Positions 1 through 8,316 of a stretch of DNA of 47,971 nucleotides are shown piece after piece. The stretch lies in NCBI GenBank assembly GCA_938091115.1, contig CALKNI010000017.1, positions 1 through 47,971 of the forward strand, written 5' to 3'. A program made the position numbers and the translations under genes. The DNA comes from an uncultured Pirellulaceae bacterium. Lineage in GTDB: Bacteria > Planctomycetota > Planctomycetia > Pirellulales > Pirellulaceae. Within the stretch, counting starts at the first letter, position 1; every line of letters starts with the position of its first letter. The notes under the pieces are model-generated. The model worked only from the letters and a program-made list of their open reading frames with translations. It did no database searches and had not been told where the DNA came from.

Positions 1-404
1 TTCGTACCGTTCATGTGATGATTTTCGAATCGGATTCTTCCCGGCGTTATCTTGGCCAGCGATTGACCGAAGCTGTGATTAAGGATATCGAACTCAATAC
101 TCCGCTAGTTATTACAGATCCTCAGATCGCCGATAGTTTCGTTCGGGGGCGAATTGTTGCTGACAATAAACGCGCCGTCGCCGAAAATTTATATGACGAA
201 CCTAGAACGCTGAGAGTCGATTGGCGTATCGAAGTAGAATGGGTTGATCGTGCTGGAGTCCCGTTGATGCAGTTACAGAGTGTTATCATTTCACGCGATG
301 CTGAGTTTATTCCTGAGGCAGGCCAGTCGATGGCAACGGCGCAGCAGCGGATTATTGAACAGGCCGCAAGAGATCTGATCAGCCAAATGCAAACGCCGTG
401 GTAG
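1..404 (+). CDS. lptE: LptE-like LPS-assembly lipoprotein, 3' part
   Basis: The reading frame is open from the left edge (first full codon at base 3) and ends in TAG at 404, so the N-terminus with any signal peptide and lipobox lies outside the window. The visible start, RTVHV then IFES and RRYLGQRLTEAV, followed by a TPLVI segment and a 'D-R-W-R-I-E-V-E-W' strand, resembles the planctomycete LptE-type outer-membrane lipoprotein. LptE partners LptD in inserting lipopolysaccharide into the outer membrane. The internal GTG at 15 is unlikely to be the true start because similarity continues upstream of it. Family assignment rests on remembered pattern rather than a search; a generic secreted planctomycete protein is the alternative. 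Confidence 0.6.
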   Translation, partial: RTVHVMIFESDSSRRYLGQRLTEAVIKDIELNTPLVITDPQIADSFVRGRIVADNKRAVAENLYDEPRTLRVDWRIEVEWVDRAGVPLMQLQSVIISRDAEFIPEAGQSMATAQQRIIEQAARDLISQMQTPW

Positions 405-636
405 GGTGGCGATTTGATGGCGTACTTGCATTCAAACCGCTGAATTTCGCGTTAGCTTGCCGAATGGGTTGGTAGTCACGCCATGGAAAGATCGTCTGAA
501 GAAGTTTGATTTCAACGGTCGATGGTTGCCTGTTGTTGTCACATTTCGCATTTTGGCATTTTTGGTGTACGATTTAGATTAGTTCGGCTTGGCATTCAAG
601 CGAATCCAGCATACTGCAAAGATTCAAAGGAAACGC

Positions 637-1341
637 ATGAGAACATTATTGTTTGTTGTATGGATGTTAATCCCGGTCGGTGCGCTCGCCTACCACTTGG
701 GACCTGGGCAGGGGGATCTTAAGAGTGATCGCGCGGCTCAACTACTGGTTCAAGCAGATAGCTGGGTAAATGAAGAGCAATGGCCGAAGGCGATTGCAAA
801 TTATAAAGAAGCTCTGGATTTACTTCCTGAGGGTGATCTTGCGACTCAGCGGAAAACTAGGCTGGAGCTTGCCAAATGCGAAATCCACAACAGTGGTTTG
901 CCTCAGGCGAACGAAGATCTTAAAGTGCTCGTTCAGGAATTGATGGATGATCCCGAAAGTGATCCTCAGACATTATTGGAATCGCGAGTCGCATTGGCGA
1001 ATTCTCAGTTTTACATAACTTGGCTGATGAGACTTGAAGGCCGCCCTCAGGAGGCTTGGGAGCCTGAGATTACATCCTCTCAGCAGATTTATCGATTGCT
1101 TGCCGAGCAGGCGGAAAACGGTTTGGATTCTGATGTGGCTTTAAACCGCAAGTCGGACCTTGAGTCTTCGGTGAAATTAGCACGAATGGATATTGGCGAA
1201 CTGCAGGGGCTGCCCTTGCCAAGCCAATGAGCTGGCTGAAATTCATCTTCCAAACGCGGTCGCGTTGGTCAGCCCGGTAAAAAGAAAAAAGATGCGCGTG
1301 GAGCAAGTGCGGGAATTCCTGCTGATGGATCTGGCAGTTAG
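637..1341 (+). CDS. Exported TPR-like protein, candidate selenoprotein with UxxU
   Basis: ATG 637 is chosen because AAAGG at 626-630 lies six bases upstream; a 16-codon longer start at 589 lacks this. MRTLLFVVWMLIPVGALAY is a signal peptide or membrane anchor. It is followed by helical, TPR-like repeats (about residues 30-190) with typical A/L spacing. A normal reading stops at TGA 1228-1230 (197 residues). The same frame continues through that TGA, then GCT GGC, a second TGA (1237-1239), and a Ser/Lys/Gly-rich tail to TAG 1339-1341. That would give 234 residues with two selenocysteines in U-A-G-U, followed by a KKKKDARG tail. A SECIS-like hairpin lies right after the UGAs (see 1234-1274). 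A terminator follows at 1374. The precise function is unknown; a UxxU would suggest a thiol/selenol redox site outside the cytoplasm. The alternative is an ordinary stop at 1230. Confidence 0.68.
1234..1274 (+). promoter_or_regulatory. Candidate bacterial SECIS element
   Basis: Upper helix: CCA 1250-1252 pairs TGG 1266-1268, A1253 bulges, ACGC 1254-1257 pairs GCGT 1262-1265, and the apical loop is GGUC 1258-1261. Lower helix: GGCTGA 1234-1239, which contains the second UGA, pairs with TCAGCC 1269-1274 across a ten-base left-hand bulge. The first UGA ends 27 bases, and the second 18 bases, before the loop. From established knowledge, bacterial SECIS elements lie just 3' of the UGA, about 16-37 bases from UGA to loop, with G in the first loop positions; the E. 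coli fdhF element also has GGUC within its loop and a single bulged base in the stem. Folding was done by eye. Confidence 0.6.
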
Positions 1342-1373
1342 AACAATTGCTGACGCCGCAATCTGAAATTTCA

Positions 1374-1407
1374 AATACCATGCATTGGTTTGCATGGTAT
1401 TTTTTTT
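1374..1407 (+). terminator. Rho-independent terminator
   Basis: A perfect 11-bp stem, AATACCATGCA (1374-1384) with TGCATGGTATT (1391-1401), encloses a six-base loop. It runs straight into eight T residues (1400-1407). It lies 33 bases after the UAG at 1341, which fits the longer reading of the preceding gene as well as the short one. Confidence 0.85.
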
Positions 1408-1624
1408 ATTTACTCCTTGGTGAGATGATAAATTTTGGGTGTTGATTTGCCTAAGTTGGGATGCGCTTACGTGATTTTTAACAATCGAATTCAAGACCTG
1501 TCTGCTAAATCACTGTCTGTGGTTAGTCTTTTGAAGCCAATTGAGTTAGAATTAGAAACGGCCTGCTTGTCGGGTGCACAGAGATCCACCATCGAATTTA
1601 TCACGCGATTAAGCGAAAATATTC

Positions 1625-4600
1625 ATGCATACTTCAAAAATTTGGCTCGGGATGATGTGTTTTTTTTTCACGTTGGTATTTTTGTTGTTGCCTGCAAATT
1701 CATTTTTGAATGCACAGACGAAGCCTGCCATGCGATTAGTACCGGGAGTAAAAATTCCGGCAACAATAGGGCGGGCAGTGCAGCGCCCGAAAATTCAAGA
1801 ACCAGATTTCCCTCAAGTGTTGCCGCCCGTTGATGAGCGGGGTTCTGTAGCGACTCCAGGTGAGGGTGCAGCAGTAGCTAAATCCAAGAGTGAGAGAACT
1901 AACCGACTGAAGACGCTGGCGAAGTTGAAGTTGAATCGCCTGCCATCCAATATTCTTGAAACTTGGTACAAGGACGGTGAGCGAATCGGGGAGCAGGATG
2001 TGCCGCCCGCGCCGCGACTCGCATTTCTGGCAAGCGACGCCCGATTCAAATTAGCGGTGAAGCAGCTTGAGAATGATTTTACTCTTGGGAATTGGAATGA
2101 AGTTGGTGCTTTTCTTACCAAGATTCCGTATGACAATGCAAATGTCGTCTATCGTCAAATATTAACTTCTGCTTCGAATTCCAATGCACTGACCTTTCAG
2201 GGAGGGAATGCTGTTCGTTCGCAGGTTGATCCGAGGGCACTTCAGACCCAATACCTCACGTTCGATGATCTGTTTTCCATTGCCGCCATTGCGCCCAAAA
2301 AATCAGATGCAAACAATAAGGCAGGTTTACCAGATGAGTATTTGAATTTTTTCGCTTCGGCGTTTCGCGCCACGATCGCTAGGGGCAATATGTCGGAAGA
2401 TCTAATTAAGCGTCTTCAGATGGAATTGGAAAACAAACCGGTTGTGTTTACCAAACGCCAATGTGCCAAACTTTTGTTTAGCGCAGGACTGGCTATGGAC
2501 GTTGGTGATTTTTTACCGGAGCTTGCCTTGGCGATGTCAAATAATGATCATGAAGCTCTCAATTTACTCTCTCAGTACCAATTGGCGCTCTATTCCAAAG
2601 AAAAGAAGACGGAGCATTTGGAAGGCGCTTGGAATGTGACTCAGGCGATTCTTGCCGCCGAGGATGTCGATGAAAACGAAAGAAATGCGGCTTTGGGGCG
2701 TGCGGTTGAATTGTCCTCGCAAGTTAAAACTGAGTTGGGCAATAAGTGGCTCAATGACAGTTTCGTAGCCAAGCCTGAAGTTGGAATGGAAGTGCTCGGA
2801 GCTATTGGTGTCGACACGTCGAGGTCACTGAAAACAAGTCCGCGGGACCCAAAGATGCGTTTGGATCGACTGAAGTTGCAGGACGAAGCAGTCACAGCCT
2901 TATTTCAAGCCTCACCGGAACAAGCGTCTGAGTGGAAGAAATTACTTGAGCTGTTAGCGGTAAATTGGTTGCGAGAAGCTGAGATCTCATATGCGGACGA
3001 CAAGTCGTCATCGATGGGGCCAACTATGCAGCGTGATCAGTATGGCAATATTTTCTATAGCAACACCGGGTCGTCAATTTCTCGTTCAAGGAATTTACGA
3101 TTGTCTGCAATTGGTACTGTAGATTTACTAGAAATACGTCCGTCTGAAGATTGGTTGGCTTTGGTTGCCCCAACCCTGCGTCCGAAATTTGATTCCGTTC
3201 TTGCCCAGCTGTATCTCAAAGTTTCTGAAGAAGATTTAGCGCTGCCTTATATTGAAAAACTAGGAAAAGATCACCCGGACAAAGCTGAGTCTTTAGTCAA
3301 CGAGTACATTTCGGTTTGGACCCGTAACCACAATCCTAACAGTGATCGTCGGCGCACCAATAGTTACATGTTTATGTATGGGTTTGAAAGTCGTGCCGAA
3401 TCGATTCCATTGACGCGTTCAAAACAAAATCGGAATCTTGAAGAATTGGCGGGCTTAGTGGTTCGCTTAAACAAGTTGATTGAAAACAAATTGGACGAAA
3501 AGTTGGTTGTGATGGCATTTGTTTCCTGCCACAGTACTGCCGAGGTTTACGAGTTGGACGAAATCGAGAAGGTATTTGGGCCTGTCGGAGAAATTGATTC
3601 AGAAACAATCGCTGTACTCGCGTCGTCCATGCGAAGGAATCTCGCCGGCATGTGGCGTGATGCAAAAGTTCAAAAAGATAAAAAGACGAAGCGTAAGAAG
3701 AAAGAGATTGAAAAAGAAGTTGTCGACGGCTATCTGTTAGCTCAGAGGCTTGTTGAGAATGCGATTGCCCGCGATCAAGATTCCTGGCAGTTAATTAGAA
3801 CGCAGGCGGAATTGCTGCACGATGAAAATAATTATCGGGCTGGAATTAAAAATAGTTCCGAGTTCTCACCGCGAAGAAAAGAAGCAATGGCATTGTTCCA
3901 GGCGTCCGCTAAACGGTATGCACGCCAAGTTAGACAGATGGAGCCAAGTGAGTATGTCAAGTATTCGCCATTCACTTCGTGGTTTTATGCGAGTCTTGGA
4001 GCATGTGATTTAGGTCTTATTGAGAATAAGAATCGTACCGATCCCAAGCAGGCGGCTTTGATTCGCGAAGGGATTTTATCTTTGCCGAAGGCGGTTTCTG
4101 AATTCCATATGGCTCAGTTTGCAAACTCGCTCTTCAACCGAATGAGCAGTGTAAAGCCGCAACTGAAGCATAAGTATCTTGATCTCGGTCTCTCCATTGT
4201 TGGGGATCATAAGCAGGCGAGTGAGGCCATCAAGGTCCATGAATACTACAAAGACCTAGTTAGCGAAATTCGGCTCGAAACGCGAATTGATGGAGATGCG
4301 AGAGTCGGTTTTGAACAACCGTTCGGTGTTTACGTTGACCTCGCTCATACCAAAGAAATTGAACGCGAGTCCGGTGGATTCGGGAGATATTTGCAGAACC
4401 AAAATAGCAGCGTCGCGTTCTCTTATAACTACGGTCGACCGACGAATGACTACCGCGATAAATTTGAGGAATCGGTTCGAGAGACTTTTTCTGAGCAATT
4501 TGAAGTTATGTCGGTGACGTTTCAGAAACCTGATGTTCAGTCGATCCCAAGTAATAAACCGGGCTGGCGTGTAACTCCGTATGCTTACATTTTGTTGAAG

Positions 4601-5443
4601 TCGAGAGGGCCACAGGTCGATAAGGTCCCGCCTGCTCACTTAGATTTAGATTTTTTAGATACCTCAGGCTACGCCATTTTGCCAGTTGAGTCCGCCGCCC
4701 TACCAGTTGATTCTGCTTCCGGTTTGCCGCGGCCAATAGGGAAATTATCTGTCACACAGATTTTAGATGAGAGGCAAGCGGGGGAAGGGAAATTAGTGTT
4801 GGAGATTAAGGCAAGTGCTCAAGGGTTGGTTCCCGAACTCGAATCGATCCTTTCCATTGCCCCGGATGATTTTGAAATCTCCGAAATACAAGATAACGGA
4901 GTCTCGGTTTCTCAGTTCGATCCCACGGCGCGGAAGCCAACTATTAATTCTGACCGTTCCTGGTTGGTTTCAATGAAGGCAAAACCCGCTCTTGCTGAGA
5001 AACCAGCGACATTTTCGTTTCCACAGGCAAACGTAGAAATCGAAGATCTGATTTTTCAAAGGTATAATGATGCTGACCTTGCTGTCGCGGAGGCCACGGT
5101 CGAATTGAATGCGAATTACGAAAAACGTAGTTCCGCCAAGACGGTCTGGGCTGTCATTGGAATTCTTTCATTCGGCGTTGCTGTTCTAGTTGGCGTTATC
5201 GGCTACCGAAGAAGAACTCCCGAATCGCAGGAAAAACGAGAAATCGTGCTGACTGGAAACATGTCGCCGTTTGCTGCGATTTCTATGTTGCAGGATATCT
5301 ATGACTCGGACGGCGTGAGTAACGAACGCAAAAGTGAGTTGGCGACGACAATCTCCAGGCTAGAAGCGCATTACTTCGGCTTTGAACCGTCTGGGGCCAA
5401 GCCAAACGTTGTGGAAGAGTTGCAAAAATGGACAAGTTCTTAG
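1625..5443 (+). CDS. Very large exported, membrane-anchored protein of unknown function
   Basis: 1272 residues. The N-terminus (MHTSKIWLG, then a run of F/L/V, then NAQ) is a signal peptide. A single C-terminal membrane helix (about residues 1172-1193, VWAVIGILSFGVAVLVGVIGY) is followed by RRR and a cytoplasmic tail of about 75 residues ending in an acidic helical segment. The main body is therefore outside the cytoplasm and only the tail faces in. The middle is alpha-helical and TPR-like, with a Lys-rich patch near residue 690; beta-rich segments follow from about residue 890. I recognise no catalytic motif. The Shine-Dalgarno sequence is weak; ATGs at 1652 and 1655 are alternatives but would remove the charged n-region. 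It stands alone between the terminator at 1374 and csrA. It is probably a planctomycete-specific surface or periplasmic scaffold (inference). Confidence 0.85.
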   Translation: MHTSKIWLGMMCFFFTLVFLLLPANSFLNAQTKPAMRLVPGVKIPATIGRAVQRPKIQEPDFPQVLPPVDERGSVATPGEGAAVAKSKSERTNRLKTLAKLKLNRLPSNILETWYKDGERIGEQDVPPAPRLAFLASDARFKLAVKQLENDFTLGNWNEVGAFLTKIPYDNANVVYRQILTSASNSNALTFQGGNAVRSQVDPRALQTQYLTFDDLFSIAAIAPKKSDANNKAGLPDEYLNFFASAFRATIARGNMSEDLIKRLQMELENKPVVFTKRQCAKLLFSAGLAMDVGDFLPELALAMSNNDHEALNLLSQYQLALYSKEKKTEHLEGAWNVTQAILAAEDVDENERNAALGRAVELSSQVKTELGNKWLNDSFVAKPEVGMEVLGAIGVDTSRSLKTSPRDPKMRLDRLKLQDEAVTALFQASPEQASEWKKLLELLAVNWLREAEISYADDKSSSMGPTMQRDQYGNIFYSNTGSSISRSRNLRLSAIGTVDLLEIRPSEDWLALVAPTLRPKFDSVLAQLYLKVSEEDLALPYIEKLGKDHPDKAESLVNEYISVWTRNHNPNSDRRRTNSYMFMYGFESRAESIPLTRSKQNRNLEELAGLVVRLNKLIENKLDEKLVVMAFVSCHSTAEVYELDEIEKVFGPVGEIDSETIAVLASSMRRNLAGMWRDAKVQKDKKTKRKKKEIEKEVVDGYLLAQRLVENAIARDQDSWQLIRTQAELLHDENNYRAGIKNSSEFSPRRKEAMALFQASAKRYARQVRQMEPSEYVKYSPFTSWFYASLGACDLGLIENKNRTDPKQAALIREGILSLPKAVSEFHMAQFANSLFNRMSSVKPQLKHKYLDLGLSIVGDHKQASEAIKVHEYYKDLVSEIRLETRIDGDARVGFEQPFGVYVDLAHTKEIERESGGFGRYLQNQNSSVAFSYNYGRPTNDYRDKFEESVRETFSEQFEVMSVTFQKPDVQSIPSNKPGWRVTPYAYILLKSRGPQVDKVPPAHLDLDFLDTSGYAILPVESAALPVDSASGLPRPIGKLSVTQILDERQAGEGKLVLEIKASAQGLVPELESILSIAPDDFEISEIQDNGVSVSQFDPTARKPTINSDRSWLVSMKAKPALAEKPATFSFPQANVEIEDLIFQRYNDADLAVAEATVELNANYEKRSSAKTVWAVIGILSFGVAVLVGVIGYRRRTPESQEKREIVLTGNMSPFAAISMLQDIYDSDGVSNERKSELATTISRLEAHYFGFEPSGAKPNVVEELQKWTSS

Positions 5444-5537
5444 AGGTGTCCATTTCACCTTTTGGGCTCGGGATTGCATTTCAAATTGGATCGCGCCAGT
5501 ACTAAACTAGTTGCAGCATAACGAGGAAAGACTATTC

Positions 5538-5562
5538 CCAGAGCTTCTCTGGAGTACTTTTT
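5538..5562 (+). terminator. Possible weak terminator
   Basis: CCAGAG (5538-5543) pairs with CTCTGG (5547-5552) around a three-base loop. A T-rich stretch (5558-5562, then CTTT) begins only after five further bases, so termination would be inefficient. It is placed correctly for the large gene ending at 5443. Confidence 0.35.
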
Positions 5563-5745
5563 CTTTAGCTTTCAGAATGAATTTGCAATATTTGATGCGG
5601 TTTGCGGACGAAAGTAGCGTTGCCTTTTAGCAATTGGGTGAGCCAATGCCTCCCTTTCTCGATCTTCAATTTGGGTGTATGGGTAATTTGGGGTGTTTTG
5701 TTGGTGTGGGATTTCGCGATTTCCAGCGAAACAGTCGTTCAACGG

Positions 5746-5773
5746 TTGCACTTTTTTTGCAAAACGGTATTCT
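5746..5773 (+). promoter_or_regulatory. Predicted sigma70-type promoter for csrA
   Basis: TTGCAC (5746-5751) and TATTCT (5768-5773) are separated by 16 bases. Transcription would start about 100 bases before the csrA ATG, leaving a leader long enough for post-transcriptional control. Confidence 0.45.
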
Positions 5774-5877
5774 CACGAATATGTAAAGCGGCTTGTCAAG
5801 ACCCGTTTGGAGAAATTTTTTAGCGTTATGGCTTGGAGCCAGAGTTAGAGGACCCTCGTTTATCAAAGGAATCGATA

Positions 5878-6096
5878 ATGTTAGTGCTTAGTCGCAAGGT
5901 TGGCGAGCGCATTTGGATTGGGGAGGACATTTCCATAACTGTCGTCCGGATTACGGGCGGAGGTGTTCGTCTTGGGATTGAAGCCCCTAGTGAGATGCCG
6001 GTAGTTAGAGAAGAACTGAAATTGAAACTTGAGCAAGATCAGTCGGATGTTGTAGTTGATATCGTCGACAATTCATCGCCTCAAAAATCGGTTTGA
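5878..6096 (+). CDS. csrA: Carbon storage regulator CsrA
   Basis: A 72-residue RNA-binding regulator. CsrA dimers bind GGA motifs in mRNA leaders and block or stabilise translation. The canonical start MLVLSRKVGERIWIG is present, followed by the beta-strand core ITVVRITGGGVRLGIEAP and the PVVREEL helix with the conserved arginine (VRE) used for RNA contact. ATG 5878 is preceded by AAAGGA at 5865-5870, whereas an upstream in-frame start at 5833 would add a non-homologous N-terminus. The acidic tail (QDQSDVVVDIVDN) is slightly longer than in E. coli (61 residues). The gene is alone on its strand, convergent with the ftsQ-like gene. Confidence 0.96.
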   Translation: MLVLSRKVGERIWIGEDISITVVRITGGGVRLGIEAPSEMPVVREELKLKLEQDQSDVVVDIVDNSSPQKSV

Positions 6097-6198
6097 GACC
6101 TGCTTATTCATAGTGTCCAAACTGAAAATTCTATCCAATCTGAAGCCCCTATTTCATCTGCCGGTTACTAGCGTTTGAATCGCTCATCAGTCACTCGG

Positions 6199-7155
6199 CT
6201 ATTTTATCTCTAATCTTGGCTCGCTAGATTTACTCGCTGTTTTTGACACTCCGGTTGAGATCGCTTTGCCTGAGCGAACGTCAATCCTACCAAGGTCAAC
6301 CTCATTCAGAATGCCGTATTGGGCTACAACAGCTTCGATTGCTCGGATCTTCTCCATTGCGTTTGCCTCCGATTCTGCTTCTTTGCCTGGGGCGTTGCCC
6401 CACACGATGCGTGTGCCAGAGCCAGAATAAAGCTCGAAAGGCTTGGGGTTTTGTGTTGAATTAGTTGAGTCAATCTGATTGGTTGTGATTCTTTGGATAC
6501 CGAGTTCACTGAGAGGGCGCTTGAAAGCAGAGCTGATTGCTGCGGCGTCGTGAATTCGCGCATCAGGCCATTGTTCCCAAGTCGCTTCGAACTGCGATGG
6601 GAACAGGACCGCAATCCATGGTAGGCTTAAGTTATCACCAATGGATTCAGGCATTAGAACCCCATTCCGGTCGACCGGTAACAAAACCGTCTTGCCCATT
6701 TGATTGGAAGGCCACTTGCTTTTCATCGTAACCGCGCTGAGTTCAACCAAAGCGATTGGCTGGCGGTAGATTACGTCGATATTGAGGCCTGTTTTTGACT
6801 TTTCGATGCTGTTAATTTGCTCAACGAAACCTACTTGTTTCATGATTCCTGCGGTTCGTGGAACAAGTTCGGTATCAAGAATCGATGCTTGTTCCCCGTT
6901 AGATTGGTCCAGGACCATTTCTTTGAGGTTAAGCTCGGACCAATGCGGTTGGGGTGTCAAAGCGATTTTTTCTTGGGTCAGGCTGAATTCTTCCAAGTTG
7001 ACAATCGTATCCTGATGGCGTTCCCAGAGGAAAATGGCACTCCCAATCAAAATAGACGTAGCAAAGATGAAAAGGGTCGTGGGGTGTACGAGTGTGCCTC
7101 GAATCGAAATTCCCGCTAAAAGTCTATCGAGAATGTCTTTGTTGTGTTTTGGCAT
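6199..7155 (-). CDS. ftsQ: FtsQ/DivIB-like cell-division protein
   Basis: 318 residues: a short basic cytoplasmic N-terminus, one membrane helix (about residues 21-40, TLFIFATSILIGSAIFLW) and an extracytoplasmic domain. The motif LPVDRNGVLMPES matches the FtsQ 'vDxxGv' strand, and a preceding IDVIYRQPIALVEL segment fits the POTRA-beta arrangement. FtsQ bridges cytoplasmic and periplasmic division proteins. ATG 7155 has GGGAG at ideal spacing; 7182 is a poorer start. It lies 125 bases downstream of the murB-like gene on the same strand, the order seen in dcw clusters. FtsQ is usually weakly conserved, so assignment relies on topology, the one motif and position. Planctomycetes generally lack FtsZ, so its role here is open. 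Confidence 0.62.
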   Translation of the reverse strand: MPKHNKDILDRLLAGISIRGTLVHPTTLFIFATSILIGSAIFLWERHQDTIVNLEEFSLTQEKIALTPQPHWSELNLKEMVLDQSNGEQASILDTELVPRTAGIMKQVGFVEQINSIEKSKTGLNIDVIYRQPIALVELSAVTMKSKWPSNQMGKTVLLPVDRNGVLMPESIGDNLSLPWIAVLFPSQFEATWEQWPDARIHDAAAISSAFKRPLSELGIQRITTNQIDSTNSTQNPKPFELYSGSGTRIVWGNAPGKEAESEANAMEKIRAIEAVVAQYGILNEVDLGRIDVRSGKAISTGVSKTASKSSEPRLEIK

Positions 7156-7280
7156 AACGCTCTCCCGAAAATGAAGTTCCATCTATAGCGAGATGGTGCT
7201 TCTATCAAAATCGAGTTTTCAGCGTTAAAACTTTGGAGGTATCAAAAAAAGTCATAGAACCGGCGATGTCAGCAAATTCC

Positions 7281-8159
7281 CTACCAAATTTGAATGGCAG
7301 GTTCCAGAGTCTGCTCGAGTCGCTCGGAAACCTGCGTCTGAACGATCCTAAGGAGGTTGAGGACATCTTCACTTGTCGCACCTGATTCGGCAACGAAGAA
7401 ATTAGGGTCAGAGTCGAGAAGTCCCACTTTGCCGGCCCGTGTACCTTTCAGGCCAGCCCGTTCAATCAAATCGCCTGCCTGTTCTCCACCCAAATCTTTG
7501 AACATGTAGGCTGCTTGCAATTCGGAACTAGGTTGCTGGGAACGCCGCACAATCCAGAGCTTCTGCATCGCCTTGGTCAGATTTTCGGAAGCTTCTTTTT
7601 CAAAGACGAATTTCGCCTTCAAAATAACTAATTCGCTAAGGCTACTTTGCCGGTAGGAAAAGGAGAGGGATTCTTTTTCGCGTGTGATACGCTGACCCGC
7701 ACGTGTCAGGACTTCTGCGGATTCCAACCAGCTTCCAATGTCTACGCCGTGAGCGTCTGTATTGTTGTGAAGCGCGCCGCCAATGGTTCCCGGAAGCCCC
7801 ACCAGTTGCTCCGGTCCGGATAAGCCTTCACGAACAGCAGTGGCTACAAAATGGGAGAGTCGAGTACCGCCGCCTACTGTGATGCGATTTTCATTGATTG
7901 CAATTGTGCAAAAGTCAGGCGCTGCAAGATGAATTACGAGCCCCTTAACGCCCATATCATTAATCAGGAGGTTGGTGCCACTACCGATAAGACGGATAGG
8001 TAGATTGGCTTCGGAGAACTGCTTGACAAGTCCAGCCAGCTCTTCGTCGTTGGTTGGTTCCGCAAAATATTCAGCGACTCCACCAATTTTGAGCCGTGTA
8101 AAGGGAGCCAGTGGTTCGTTCTCGCGAACAATGTGTTCGTATCCAGATAGCAATGACAC
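7281..8159 (-). CDS. murB: MurB-like UDP-N-acetylenolpyruvoylglucosamine reductase, divergent active site
   Basis: 292 residues. MurB reduces UDP-GlcNAc-enolpyruvate to UDP-MurNAc with NADPH and FAD. FAD-binding signatures are present: LIGSGTNLL (about 57-65) and GLPGTIGGAL (121-130). The substrate-binding YR pair is kept in FSYRQS (Y169, R170), as is AGDLIERAGLKG (228-238). However, the segment equivalent to the G-S-x-F-K catalytic serine motif reads AAYMFK (Y218), and the C-terminal P-E-V-R motif carrying the catalytic Glu reads PAIQIW (A288). The start is GTG 8159 with AGGA upstream. It lies between the ferredoxin reductase and ftsQ-like genes. It is either a lineage variant of MurB or a paralog with another substrate; fold assignment is firm, activity less so. 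Confidence 0.85.
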   Translation of the reverse strand: MSLLSGYEHIVRENEPLAPFTRLKIGGVAEYFAEPTNDEELAGLVKQFSEANLPIRLIGSGTNLLINDMGVKGLVIHLAAPDFCTIAINENRITVGGGTRLSHFVATAVREGLSGPEQLVGLPGTIGGALHNNTDAHGVDIGSWLESAEVLTRAGQRITREKESLSFSYRQSSLSELVILKAKFVFEKEASENLTKAMQKLWIVRRSQQPSSELQAAYMFKDLGGEQAGDLIERAGLKGTRAGKVGLLDSDPNFFVAESGATSEDVLNLLRIVQTQVSERLEQTLEPAIQIW

Positions 8160-8316
8160 GGAGGATCCTAAAGCGAAAAATGTAAAGGGAAAAAAGTTCT
8201 AATCAGTTTGAAGCCTTGGCACGCGATAGGCTTGGAGTGATAAACCACCGGACCGTTATTTTATCGTCTTTCTTAAATTCAAGAAAGATGCTGTTTCGAT
8301 TTCAGTGAGGCGATCT

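Larger units (their letters stand above)
5444..5877. other. Long intergenic region before csrA
   Basis: 434 bases without a convincing gene. It holds the weak hairpin at 5538 and the promoter at 5746-5773. An inverted repeat TTTCGC (5712-5717) / GCGAAA (5726-5731) lies just upstream of that promoter and could be an operator. Open frames here lack coding character. Confidence 0.5.

Noticed and set aside
1435-1833. 132-codon plus-strand open frame before and overlapping the 1272-residue gene
   Set aside because: It overlaps the signal peptide region of the large gene in another frame and has no start signals or coherent composition.
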